Shown piece after piece: positions 30,712 through 41,209 of a DNA stretch of 64,000 nt. The notes below the pieces were generated by a model. It did not search any database. It was not told the DNA's origin and saw only the letters and a program-made list of their open reading frames with translations. A program made the position numbers and the translations under genes. The stretch covers positions 179,796,428 to 179,860,427 of the forward strand of contig NC_050101.1 of NCBI RefSeq assembly GCF_902167145.1, written 5' to 3'. The stretch's first letter is position 1, and every line of letters starts with the position of its first letter. This DNA comes from Zea mays (Eukaryota > Streptophyta > Magnoliopsida > Poales > Poaceae).

Positions 30712-32431
30712 GATCAACCTCCAGCTACGACCACATCCAGTGGAACAGCTTCAGTGTACCCTGAATGGCCCAGCTTTCAGGTTATTCCATATAAAACATG
30801 CCCTTGCTAATTAGGAAGGAAACATTTTCCATCTACCTTCTGTTTTTCATCAAGCGATTCTCCTTTCCTTTATGGATTTATCTCTTGTCAAAAATCTTGG
30901 TAGGCCTACTCAGCAATTCCACCGCATGCATTCTTCCCCCTACCGTTGCTACAAATCCACAGGCCCATCCATACATGTGGAAGCCTCAGGTGCTCCCTAT
31001 ATCTAAAACTTTGCCCCTAGGCCCCCCTCTGTTCTGTGTCAATCTCTACAACTATTAACGTCGATCTGTATTATGTGTTATATATTGCAAGAACATGTGA
31101 TTTTTCATATGTGATCGAAAGCAATGTCCTTTGATTGCAGCCCATAGTGCCACCTTATGGGACACCGCCGCCACCACCTTATGTGATGTATCCACCTAGA
31201 ATAGTATATGCCCACCCCTCTACACCTCCTGTATGCACTTTTTATGCCTAACAAATTTGACCTACATGCTAGCTAATGTACACACACACACCCTTTTATC
31301 CTTGTTTGGTTGACATTTTTTTGCATGGTGAGTAAATTACTGGCAGGCCATGCATCCATTTGGCCATTATCCTATGCCAACAAATGGGCATGCTGAAACT
31401 CATGTAAGTACTAACTGTGCTATTCCCTTTTGGCCATCACCGTTTCATGTAATCCTGAAATATACCTTTCAGGGAGCTGCGCCAAGCGCTCCGGAAATGA
31501 ATGGTGTGTCTTTTCCAAGGTGAACAGGTCATTATCAAAGTCAGTTGGAGCAAGGAAATTAAATTAGACTTCTGGTAACAATTTCAGGGAAAAGCGAGCC
31601 TGGCAGAACGTCTGCTCCATCCGCCAACGGGATTACCTCGCACCGGTTTTTATTTGTTGGTGTGCAAGTTATAGATTTTCTGTAATTCATCCACAACCTA
31701 ATCACCTCGTACTTTTCTACCTGCAGTGAGAGTGGAAGCGAGAGTGAGAGTGAAGGAAGTGACGACAATTCTCAAAACGTGAGATTGATCTGCAGTGCTC
31801 AAATCTCTTTAGCGTCACACCACTTCTTTCAGACTCCTTAACATTTTTTTCTGTTGCAGGACTCACACTCGAAGGACAATGATGGGAAGGAAGATGGTGG
31901 GTATCTGAGGACCTTTCTCTATTTTTTCTCTCCAAATGATAAATACCAATAGAATCGCATGCCTGTTTTAATAAGATGATGGCTATATCCTGTCAATGTG
32001 CAGGCGATTCTCAGAACGACATATCTTATTCAGCATCGCAAGGAGTGGTAAACCAAACCATGGCGATGCTTCCAATGCAACCGGGTGCAATGGTCGGAGG
32101 AGTTCCTAGCTCCACGGCAGCTAACCTGAATATCAGAGTGGACTACTGGGCAGCTCCGGGTTCTGCGGCTGTCCCCGCAGCGCACGGCAAAGCGCCAGCT
32201 GGTTCAACTCGAGGAGACCAATGGGTACGGTCCTAACTTTAAAATTGTATGTACCAAAACATTTTATGTAAGTGCTTTTGTATGCACACCAATGCATGAA
32301 AATACATCCTACTCACCACAGACTGTGTTTGTATCACGTGCAAATTGTTCAGGATGAAAGGGAGCTCAAGAAGCAGAAGCGGAAGCAGTCCAATAGAGAG
32401 TCCGCTCGCAGATCCCGGCTGCGCAAACAGG
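30712..32431 (+). pseudogene. G-box-binding factor (GBF/HBP-1a type bZIP) gene fragment
   Basis: About ten short exons with GT/AG borders: 30712-30780, 30904-30989, 31141-31231, 31347-31403, ~31473-31518, ~31589-31650, ~31727-31780, ~31861-31894, ~32004-32223 and 32354-32431. They encode the Pro-rich multifunctional mosaic region (VYPEWPSFQ, HPYMWKPQ, PYGTPPPPPYVMYPP), a Ser/Glu stretch (ESGSESESEGSDDNSQN), LNQ-like VNQTMAMLPMQPG, then the basic region [16 protein letters not shown] (N-x7-R DNA-contact pattern). The last exon ends exactly at RKQ with a GT, and the leucine zipper is absent. GBFs bind ACGTG boxes as dimers through that zipper, so this fragment cannot act normally. No stop was seen inside the exons, which suggests recent capture. 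The first coding exon was not identified. Confidence 0.85.
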
Positions 32432-32446
32432 TGTTGTGCAACCCTC

Positions 32447-32471
32447 GTGCTGAGTGCTGACACCTCAGCAC
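32447..32471. repeat. Inverted repeat at the GBF/SPL junction
   Basis: GTGCTGAG (32447-32454) and CTCAGCAC (32464-32471) are perfect complements around a 9-base loop. They lie within the ~40 bp joining the bZIP fragment to the SPL fragment. Confidence 0.7.
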
Positions 32472-32472
32472 G

Positions 32473-33520
32473 ACCAACGGAATTGACAAGCAAACTGTGC
32501 CATCAACCATGGATTTGCTAGGAGTTTTTCCAACTGGCCTTGCAACTTCAACACCTGAGACAAATACATCTCAGTCCCAAGGGAGCAGCGACAGCAGTGG
32601 TAATAACAAGAGCAAGAGCCATTCAACGGAGCCAGCAACTGTTGTAAATTCACACGATATATCAACCCAAGATTTTCCTGCTGCTGGTTTCATGAGAAGC
32701 AACAGCACACAAGAAAGCCGACCTCATATATACAAGCAGACAGAACACGAGGGTTCAAGTTCTGCACTTCCTTAATGAACTCGGCTGGCTCTTTCAGAGG
32801 GCTTCTGCCTATACATTGTCCACCAGACCTGATGTGTCTGATTTGGATTTGACTCAGTTTTCAATCACACGGTTCAAATATCTTTTACTGTTCTCTAGCG
32901 AGCATGACTGGTGCTCTCTTACTAAAACACTTCTGGATATTCTTGCCAAGAGAAGCTTGGTCAGCGAGGAATTATCAAAGGAAACTATGGAGATGCTGGC
33001 TGAGATTCACCTTCTGAATAGAGCAGTTAAAAGAAAGAATAGGAGAATGGTGCATTTGCTTGTACAGTTTGTTGTACTATGCCTTGATAATTCCAAGGTT
33101 TACCCCTTCCTCCCAAACTTTCCTGGCCATACTCATATATACAAGCAGACAGAACAAGAAACCAGACCATACTTGTCACTGCAGCTGTTTGGCAGCACTG
33201 AGGAGGATTTTCCACCTAAGATGGACTCAGTGAATAGGTACTTATCTTCTGAGAGTAGCAATCCTCTAGATGAGAGATCTCCTTCATCCTCTCTGCCTAT
33301 AACCCACAAGTTTTTCCCCATACACTCGTTTGATGAAGAGGTTCGGCACCCTCATATTACAGATTATGGGGAAGATGCTACGATGGGTGAAGTTAGCACA
33401 AATCAGGCATGGTTGGCACCAACACTTGATCTCTTCAAGGATTCAGATGTTGTGCTTTTACGAAAACTTGTTGTTTGCATTAGTAAGATGATCAACACTG
33501 TCACTTTTGATATTTACAGG
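32473..33520 (+). pseudogene. SBP-box (SPL) transcription factor fragment, rearranged
   Basis: Three blocks resemble a large plant SPL protein outside its SBP DNA-binding domain. Block A (~32473-32750) has SQSQGSSDSSGNNKSKS and RSNSTQESRPHIYKQTE. Block C (~32760-33125) is from the C-terminal half: FLNELGWLFQRAS, RFKYLLLFSSEHDWCSLTKT, RMVHLLVQFVV. Block B (~33130-33450) is the normal continuation of A: IYKQTEQETRPYLSLQLFGS, DERSPSSSLPITHKFFP. Block C is flanked by a ~22 bp direct repeat CATATATACAAGCAGACAG at 32725 and 33134. The order A-C-B is therefore not the natural one. The SBP domain itself is missing. Within the blocks the frames are mostly open (32816-33523 is one ORF), but the mosaic has no expected function. 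Confidence 0.75.
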
Positions 33521-33867
33521 TAGAAAACAGGTTCAGGGGTAACAGCTTCCCTGTTATCGGTGGACTATGCACACTATGTTTTTTGAAGAGTTGTGTTCTT
33601 ACTTTCCGAAACCATCTTAATTTGTAAAGGAAGTAGTTACTAATAAGAACACTGACAAACAAACTAATGATGATGAACTTATTTATTAGATAATAGAGAG
33701 GTCACATAGTTCTATACAAAGCGGTTAACATTGAGATCGAACACACGACTAATAAAAACAGAACACAGATCATTATTAATAAGTTTCATCTGATACATGA
33801 CTAACAAAGTATTCTACTATAACAAGCTAGAACACATGTCTCAATCCGATGTTACAGTCGCCAAATG

Positions 33868-35056
33868 TTATCGTCTGTTCTCTAGAAATTTGTCGATGAA
33901 ACGACTCCTTGGATTGTCAATCAACGAACGACGAATTGCTGCAATTTAGAACATGATTTGTAAGAACATGATTATTTTAAATTATTGTCATTCTAATTGT
34001 ATATATATCTATAATCTATAAATATATTATAAGAACCACTCACTCTTCAAGCGGTATATAGTGTGATGATCCGGGTTGAAATGAATAGTGCTGTGGTCCA
34101 AGGTTTCCAAGCACCCTATTGTTATAATAGTATATAATTATTAATATGAGTAAGAATTAAATTATATTGAAAGATGTTAGGCACAGAAGACATTATTGTG
34201 ATTATGGTTACAACGCAGCAAAGTTCCAATAATTATGTTCTTGTCAACTCTAGCTAACGACCATCGTAGAGCATTTCTTTGCAAGAGGTCAGTCCATACC
34301 CCCACGATGATTAGATCCCACCTATTAAAAACCTTAATCGTCTGAATAAGACCTAACAAATGCATAATGCTTTTAAAAAAGAATGTATATATGAAAATTA
34401 GTGCCACCTAGAATCCATTAGTACAGCTTCTCTATACGGTCTTCCACCGATATGCTTTAATGGTTCCAAATGAAGAACTATGCCAATAACATCTGAACAA
34501 TTCACATATGATTAGTTACCTTTGAATCATTTAGACTTCAAGCGTTAGTGATATATATATAAACTATATGGAAAGAAGGGTTATTACCTACGAATGTCTT
34601 ATGCGGTTGTTGGTAAACCTCATGAAATGGCATAAGATACTTTGGAAATGGATGAAATTGGATTGGCTTTGTGAATGGATCCACAATAGCATGTGTTATC
34701 AATCCCAACTCTAGCCCATGACCAATATTGTGAAATTGAAGTTCCTCCCGGTTTAGACAGAATGCCACTCTATACAATGTATATGTGCATCCTTGTGTGA
34801 GTAAGGCATCGAACCGTTGGACATTATTGTCGTTAGAAATTGCTTCGATTTTGGATCCCTAGATATTTGGGAATACAGGTTGTATGAGTCAAAGAATTTA
34901 ATTATAATAACATGAATATATTGGCTCTATTTCAATGCTTGTTGAAGTGACTCACAGTGATGTCCTGTAGGATGTAGTGTTGACTATTATGACGCCTAGG
35001 GAACTTAACAACTACCCTCGCAAAGACACTTTTTACTTGTGGTAAGTTATTGACAT
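33868..35056 (-). pseudogene. RPA70-like (OB-fold/DUF223) gene, Helitron-associated type
   Basis: Exons read leftwards. 35056-34956 has LPQVKSVFARVVVKFPRRHN and SQHYILQDIT. About 34860-34590 has CTYTLYRVAFCLNREELQFH and PKYLMPFHEVYQ. About 34490-34405 has GIVLHLEPLKHIGGRPYRE. About 34330-34185 has LIIVGVWTDLLQRNALRWSL. About 34090-34040 and 33935-33868 end FIDKFLENRR and stop. This is the single-strand-DNA-binding family related to replication protein A subunit 1, often carried by plant Helitrons, where it is thought to protect the displaced strand. The exons are open, but the protein is short compared with RPA70, with no C-terminal zinc-finger domain. It lies on the same strand as the helicase. 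It may be a shortened functional form or a remnant; I list it as a pseudogene with that doubt. Confidence 0.6.
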
Positions 35057-35065
35057 CTTGAATAT

Positions 35066-35410
35066 CGTCAAATAGCACGAAACTACATAAAACACGAACT
35101 TTAGTTTAAGTTCTTCATACATATAGATGTAAAAAGTAAATAAACTTATATAAACTTACGGAGGAAAGGGAGACAGGCCTGCCACCGTTCTATCATGGCA
35201 TTATTGCAAAGATACAAAAAACATTAAAAAGACTAAATGACATATAGTCTCTTGTCTATTGAAATGCTAAAATAATATGTACAATATATCGTTGTATTAA
35301 TATGACTGAATTTAGAGGTATCAGAATTTAGCAACAAACAAAGTCACTCTGTCAATTTATAGGTCTCAGAATTTAGCAGCAAACATGTAACTTGGAGTCT
35401 TGTCTAGTCC
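35066..35410 (-). repeat. Copy of the leader exon/intron and repeat seen near 1.6-1.9 kb
   Basis: 35066-35195 matches 1590-1730 (AAATAGCACGAAACTA..., ACGGAGGAAAGGGA.ACAGGC). 35300-35400 matches the start of the direct repeats at 1851 and 2222 (GACTGAATTTAGAGGTATCA). It lies just upstream of the RPA-like gene and probably holds its first exon and promoter. Confidence 0.65.
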
Positions 35411-36166
35411 TCGCTATCAGAATATTGTATTGTACAAAAAGAAGCGGGTGAGAAAGAGAAAATTGGGGACAGGTACAAGTGTATTGTACAAAAAGTCCTC
35501 CCATGCAACATACAGCACCAGAAATGATATAATGCACCCATCATGAATTATGTCGGTTTTCTCCAACACACTGCAGGCTGCATTTTTCAATCTCTTCTTA
35601 TTTCTTTTGGATTAGGTTCAGAATTTCAGTATTCATGCATTCATTCATGTTCCAGGCAGTTTTATATCCTGAATCCTGAAAAGAATTAAAGGCTTACTTT
35701 TCCTTCCTCCTTTTTGCAGTGTCATTATAGCTTCCAGTGATTATACTGTTAAGGTGATGATCTTATTGTCTCATATTTACAGTTTAATTGTTCAAGTTGC
35801 AATTGTTCAACAATTCACAGACATTTTCATCAATATTCATCAGGACTTTACAAGGACATGTTATTTGAATTCACATCCTATTTTTTATTTGGCCTATTTT
35901 TTCTGCCTCCAAAATGCCTAGATCGAAATCCTCAGCTGACTAATAAATAAACAGGCCCTCTCATACTCCAGAAATTGTTGTCAAATATAAGATGGCCAGT
36001 GACTGAACAATAAGCTTAACTTCTTTGTGTTGGGCGTACTCGTTGATTCGCACATTCTTCTAAATGCCTAGGAGTCATGTAACACGCAATGATTTGCACA
36101 TTACAATGTTTGATAGTGACATTGTAAGAGGAAGTTGTTGATGGATACGAAGTTGTTGATGGATAG
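35411..36166 (+). other. Mostly noncoding; possible small WD40-type exon at ~35722-35753
   Basis: Between an AG and a GT a 33 bp open piece can read VIIASSDYTVK, which resembles a WD40 repeat strand. It is too short to be sure. The rest shows no coding sequence. The stretch ends with a short direct repeat GAAGTTGTTGATGGAT next to the insertion site of element 3. Confidence 0.3.
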
Positions 36167-37584
36167 TGTAGGAAACGGGTGACGCCTAAGAGGGGGGGGG
36201 GGTGAATTAGGACTTCTAAAAACTTTTACTAAACTAGGCCACAATTAAATCCCTAGAGCAAAACCTATGCAAGTAATCAAAACTAGAATGTGCAAACTAG
36301 GTTTTGTCTAAGTGTTGCTATCTCTACCGCAAAAGGCTAAGTTTCAATCTACACTAAATAAGTATGACTACAAGATTGAAACTTAAATGCTTAATATAAA
36401 TGCGGAATGTAAAGAGCTAAGTAGAGAAGCAAACTCTCGTGGATGACGCCGGTATTTTTACCGAGGTATCCGGAACCGCGCAAGGTCCCGACTAATCCTC
36501 GTTGGTGCCCCTACGCAAAGGGAAGCCCACGCGAGGGCCAAGCACCACGGTCAAGTAACTCCGTAGAGAGCCGCGGGCCTTCTCCACGCGCAAGTGGTGC
36601 TCCGCTTCCGGCTCCTCTCGGACGCTCCCCGCCGTCTCCACTATCGAGCTTCCGGCCGAAACGCCGCGGGCCTCGTTCCCTCCGGTACACGGTGGCGGCC
36701 GTGACACAAACGCGGTTGTCACGGTCTCGCAAGACACTCGCCCCACTCGGTACAATTACAACGACTCACGCAAGAGCCGAGGGGTTGTGAGGTTTATCTA
36801 AACTCACTCAACTAACTAGGATTCACCTAGAGCAAGCGCTAAAGCGGTCTAACTAACCTAAGCACTTCGCAAAGCACCTACGCTAATCACCGAGTGATTC
36901 TATTAAGCACTTGGGTGTTTGAGCACTTGGAAATATGCACTATGTGTATTGGAATGTTGCTTGGGCTCTCACACTTGAGAATGGCCGGTTGGGGTGGTAT
37001 TTATAGCCTCCACACCCCCAACTAGCCGTTGGACAGAAAGCAGCAGCTTTCTATCGTCGGGTGCACCGGACAGTCCGGTGCACCACCGGACACTGCACAG
37101 TAGATGTCCGGTGCACGCCACGTCAGCCGACCGTTGGCGCCTGTAGCAGTCGACCGTTGGATCCGACCATTGCCTTCTGCCCATTGGCACACCGGACAGT
37201 CCGGTGCACACCGGACAGACCGGTGCTACAGCCAGAGAGCGCCTGTCTGTGGCCTCTCTGCGCAGACTGTCCGGTGCCTCACCGGACAGTCCGGTGCACA
37301 CCGGACACCAATGTCCGGTGCGCCACCAGGCGCTGGATGACAGCCCTTATCTTGGATTTCTTTGCTGATTTCTTCGGGCTTCCTTGTTCTTGAGTATTGG
37401 ACTCCTACGCATCTTTTTATGTCTTCTTTTGAGGTGTTGCATCCTCATTGCCTTGGTCCAATTCTCTTCGCATCCTGTGAACTACAAACACAAACACTAG
37501 AAAACTTATTAGTTCACGGATTGTGTTGTTCATCAAACACCAAAACTCAATTAGCCAAAAGGCCTGGGGTCCATTTTCCTTACA
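36167..37584 (-). repeat. Element 3 3' LTR
   Basis: 1418 bp. It holds a cluster of CCGGACAGTCCGG-type palindromes at 37060-37325 and a G run near 36193. ORFs inside it are not genes. Confidence 0.93.
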
Positions 37585-39023
37585 ATCTCCCCCTTTTTGG
37601 TGATTGATGACAACACAACCAAAGCAAGCAAATAATACAAGTATTTGAATGAAAAATATGCAATCTACTTGCTAAGATGCATGATTGTCCCCACAATGTG
37701 ACATTATGGACTTAAGCCTCCCCCTAACTCCATAATTCACTTACTTCCTATTTTTGGACCAAATAACCAAAACCACTTGAAAAGCCATTTGAAGATATAA
37801 AATTTTAAATTGGTGGTGTTTGGTGTTTGATATAGTTTTCATTGCTTTGGTCCCTAAACTTCTCCCCCTTTGGCATCAACCACCGAAAAGGAAGACATTA
37901 AAAGCATGTAGGAAGTAAATAAAAGCTTGCCCTCAACAAGAATTGTATCAAATGATATCACTAGAAGGATATTAAATTAAGCCATGAAAGATACCACTTG
38001 TAGACCATGAAAGATACCACGTGTAGGAGTTCCTCAAAAGATTACTCCCCCTAAATGAGTATTCTCCTTTAGAAAGAGTTTTTCTCCCCCTTTAGAGATG
38101 AAGAAATACTCCCCCTGACAGAGATCCTCTACTTAGGAAACAGCATGTGAAAATTAGAGGTGCAAGACATGATTTGAAAAGACTAACTTCCCTTATGCAT
38201 AGGTAACAGAATATGAGTTAACTACTTATGCATTTTTTGCAACATGGAAGCATATGATATGAAATATAGTCTAATCAAATATTGGAGAAGACATGTAAAT
38301 GATACTGAATGTAGTCTCAAAAGATACCAATTGAAGATCAATGGCGAGCTTGAGAGACATGAGAGTTCTTTGAGATTTTGCAGTGGAAGATTGTTGTCTT
38401 CCTCCGGGGACCTTATTTTCCTTACAATGAGACTATCACATAAAATAGACTTGAAAAGGTGTTAGTCTCAAAGTGTTAGATTATAGAGTAACCTCCCCCT
38501 AAAGGTGTGCATACAAGTTTTGAATACTTGTAGGAGACATGCACTTTGATTTGATATCAAGCAGGGCAAATTATCCATAATCCTAACTTTGGCACATATA
38601 AGTTAAATGATACAACTTGTAAAAATCAAAATTTTCAATTGATGCATCATTTACTATGGAGTGATATAAAAGCTATGTGTCGTGCTTAAATAATCATTAT
38701 AAGCCATGTAGGTTTGCCTAAGTATATGAATTAAAAACAAGCAATCCTACCATATGATTTACCTAGTATGCATGATTTTGAACAAAAGTACATAACAAAT
38801 GTAATACTAGGCAAGAAAGGTAAACTAGATAAAAGATAAATAGATACGCATATCTAAAAACGAGAAATACAATAAAACTAGTTACCTTAGTCATGGGTGG
38901 GAAATTTGGGTCCAAAATTTTCACTAACCCACTTGGCAATAAACTTGATCCAATATGATGTATCCCATGATATACATCCCAATTTAGCCAAGTCTCCAAA
39001 TTTCCCGAAGACCTTTGGTCCAC
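37585..39023 (-). other. Element 3 3' region with multiple polypurine-tract-like motifs
   Basis: The true tract AAAAAGGGGGAGAT abuts the LTR at 37585-37598 (minus). Further CTCCCCCT-type motifs on the plus strand occur near 37722, 37862, 38044, 38083, 38110 and 38493. Repeated polypurine motifs in this place are known from Sireviruses. No pol coding sequence is present. Confidence 0.75.
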
Positions 39024-41129
39024 TCACTTCCCTTTCGGTATCCAAACCTTCTTGGTGCTTTTCATGGTTGAAATTATTTCCTTTGGCACCCAGATGCGTT
39101 TGGCCCCCTTTCCTTTGTTGGCTTGCTTGTTGGCCTTGATTGCTATCACCTTTCCATTCTTCTTCTTTTTGATTAAGTATGGTGTAGCAGTCTTTTTATC
39201 CACCTTTTTGATGTAGGTGTTGAAGATTTTGCTTGATGGCTTTTGCTTGAGCTTTCGCCTTTGTTTATCCCCGGTCATCGCCTTGCATTGGAAAGACTTG
39301 TGGCCTTCCTTGTGGCACAGCCTACAAATCACAGTTTCTCCCTCTACAGGCTTGTTCACTCCCGCAGTGGTGTTATCCTGTGGAGGTTGGATTTGTTTGG
39401 CTTTGCCTTTCTTGTCATATAAAGCCTTCCCAAGGCGAGCCACTTCTTGCTTTAATTGTTCATTTTCCTTTGCAACCTCATCCAAACATGTCTCTACAAC
39501 AATATTCTCAACAACAACTTGGTTGCAGGGGTTAGAATCATCAATTAAATCAAAGCAGGAAGTAGAAGCATCTTTCTTAATTATTTCAGGTATTTCAACT
39601 AAAGATGCTGCTGGGGTGCTACCAATGTTTTCTAGCTTAGTAGTTAGCTCATTGTTGTGTATGCTAAGAATTTCCATTTTCTCTAGCAAATTTTCAATAG
39701 CTTCTTGGGAGCTAGCTAACTTAGCCTTAAGTTTTTCATTCTTTTTAATAAGGCTATCATCGGTAGCAGTGGATGGAGCACTAGATTCCAATAGCTCAAT
39801 TTTAGTTGATAGCTCACTATTTAAGTTTGCAAAAGTTTCAAATTTTTCTAGCAAAGCTTTGTAATCATTTTGAGAGCTAACCAACTTATTTTTCAAAGTT
39901 TTAAGTTGAGCTTTTTGCTTAGTGCAAACATCCTGGAAAAAATTAACGGCTTCCGCAAGCTCTTCTAGAGAGGCCTTTCCCTCACCTTCATCATCACTAC
40001 TACTTTCATCACTAGAGGATGGAATGCTTTTGTTACCTCTTGCCATAAGGCATTTGTGTGATGACCATGATGATCGTGACGAGGACCGGTGGCTGCGCGT
40101 CCTTGGAGGTTCATCTTCACTTGAAGAATCATCCCAAGTTCTAACACTTGTGAGCGCCTTGCCTTTGCTCCTCTCCTTTTTGGGTTTGGCCATATTTGGA
40201 CAGTTGTCCCTGAAGTGGCCCTTCTCCCCACATGCGAAGCATCCTCTCTTCCTTTGCTTTTTCCTATCAATGTTAAAGAGAAGATCCTCGACCTGCAGGG
40301 GCACACCCATTAGATTAATCTTGCGGATCATCCTCATTACCTTTCCGACGCGTCGGATTGTTTCTTCGTCCTCGGAGGATGATGTGCATGGTTGATTATC
40401 TTCATCATCATCACTTTCTTCTTCTTCCTCTTCTTCACTTGAGGAACTTGGAGTGGGAGCCTTCTTTTTGCCCTTCCTTTCATCACATGCAAAAGCATAT
40501 GGCTTTGAGGAAGTTGGCTCCTCTCCCCGACTCATTTTTCGCGACATCTCAAAGGCCGCGATTTTCCCAATCACAATGGTCGGGGTCATGTTGCTCAAGT
40601 CCTCCATGTTGTGAAGGATGGTGATGATGCTCCCATATCTTTGTTGTGGTAGCAGGGAGATAATCTTCCTCACAATGTCCGCATCACCTAGCTTATTAAT
40701 GCCAATAGAGTTGAGCTCATTGATTATTAGATTCAAACGAGAATACATGTCTCTAACAAGCTCATCATCTTTCATGGCAAAAGAATTATACTCATTTAAG
40801 ACTAGGCAATGTTTTTGCTCACGGACATTTGATGTGCCGTCATGGAGCTCATGCAATTTTAGCCAAATCTCATTAGAAGTTTTCAAGGTAAATACTTGAT
40901 TGAAAATATCCATGCTAAGAGATTCATACAAGCAATTTTTGGCTCTAGCATTTAAATGGATTTCTTTTTCCTCACTCGTGGTGGGTTTCTCGGGATTCTT
41001 GAGAGGTTTCATCCCGTCACGAGTGACTCTCCAAACACCTAGATCAACGGCCTCTAGGTAACAAGCCATTCTAGCACTATAATATGGGAAGTTAGTGCCG
41101 TCAAAGTGTGGTGGCCTATGGGTATCCAT
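39024..41129 (-). CDS. Gag of element 3 (Copia/Sirevirus type)
   Basis: A 701-codon intact frame starting MDTHRPPHFDGTNFPYYSAR. Residues ~1-200 form the Copia Gag domain (GVWRVTRDG, EIWLKLHELHDGTSNVREQK, LLPQRYG-like LLPQQRYGS, RKMSRGEE). About 220-250 is an acidic Ser/Glu tract. A zinc knuckle CFACGEKGHFRDNC lies near 300. A coiled coil occupies ~390-570. A second knuckle, CRLCHKEGHKSFQC, lies near 610. The tail is Lys-rich. It forms particles and packages element RNA. The long Gag with a coiled coil and two knuckles fits the Sirevirus group. A stop follows and no pol comes after, so the element encodes Gag alone. The ATG is about 65 bp after the PBS. Confidence 0.9.
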   Translation of the reverse strand: MDTHRPPHFDGTNFPYYSARMACYLEAVDLGVWRVTRDGMKPLKNPEKPTTSEEKEIHLNARAKNCLYESLSMDIFNQVFTLKTSNEIWLKLHELHDGTSNVREQKHCLVLNEYNSFAMKDDELVRDMYSRLNLIINELNSIGINKLGDADIVRKIISLLPQQRYGSIITILHNMEDLSNMTPTIVIGKIAAFEMSRKMSRGEEPTSSKPYAFACDERKGKKKAPTPSSSSEEEEEEESDDDEDNQPCTSSSEDEETIRRVGKVMRMIRKINLMGVPLQVEDLLFNIDRKKQRKRGCFACGEKGHFRDNCPNMAKPKKERSKGKALTSVRTWDDSSSEDEPPRTRSHRSSSRSSWSSHKCLMARGNKSIPSSSDESSSDDEGEGKASLEELAEAVNFFQDVCTKQKAQLKTLKNKLVSSQNDYKALLEKFETFANLNSELSTKIELLESSAPSTATDDSLIKKNEKLKAKLASSQEAIENLLEKMEILSIHNNELTTKLENIGSTPAASLVEIPEIIKKDASTSCFDLIDDSNPCNQVVVENIVVETCLDEVAKENEQLKQEVARLGKALYDKKGKAKQIQPPQDNTTAGVNKPVEGETVICRLCHKEGHKSFQCKAMTGDKQRRKLKQKPSSKIFNTYIKKVDKKTATPYLIKKKKNGKVIAIKANKQANKGKGAKRIWVPKEIISTMKSTKKVWIPKGK

Positions 41130-41194
41130 CCCTCCCTTTAAAAAGAGTCGGCTCTTTTAGCGGTGAAGCTAAAGCGTTTCAAATGAGCCAAACC

Positions 41195-41207
41195 GGCTCT
41201 GATACCA
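41195..41207 (-). other. Element 3 primer-binding site (tRNA-iMet)
   Basis: TGGTATCAGAGCC on the minus strand, two bases from the 5' LTR. This is the standard initiator methionine tRNA site of Copia elements. Confidence 0.88.
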
Positions 41208-41209
41208 AT

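Noticed and set aside
30712..32431. Functional GBF transcription factor gene
   Set aside because: It lacks the leucine zipper and the first exon, and it is joined to an SPL fragment.
37060..37325. Repeated CCGGACAGTCCGG as a CRISPR or terminator
   Set aside because: Irregular spacing, palindromic, within an LTR of a plant Copia element.
36443..37393. ORFs of 70-115 codons repeated at 41485-42435
   Set aside because: They are inside the LTRs of element 3, occur twice because the LTR does, and match no protein family.
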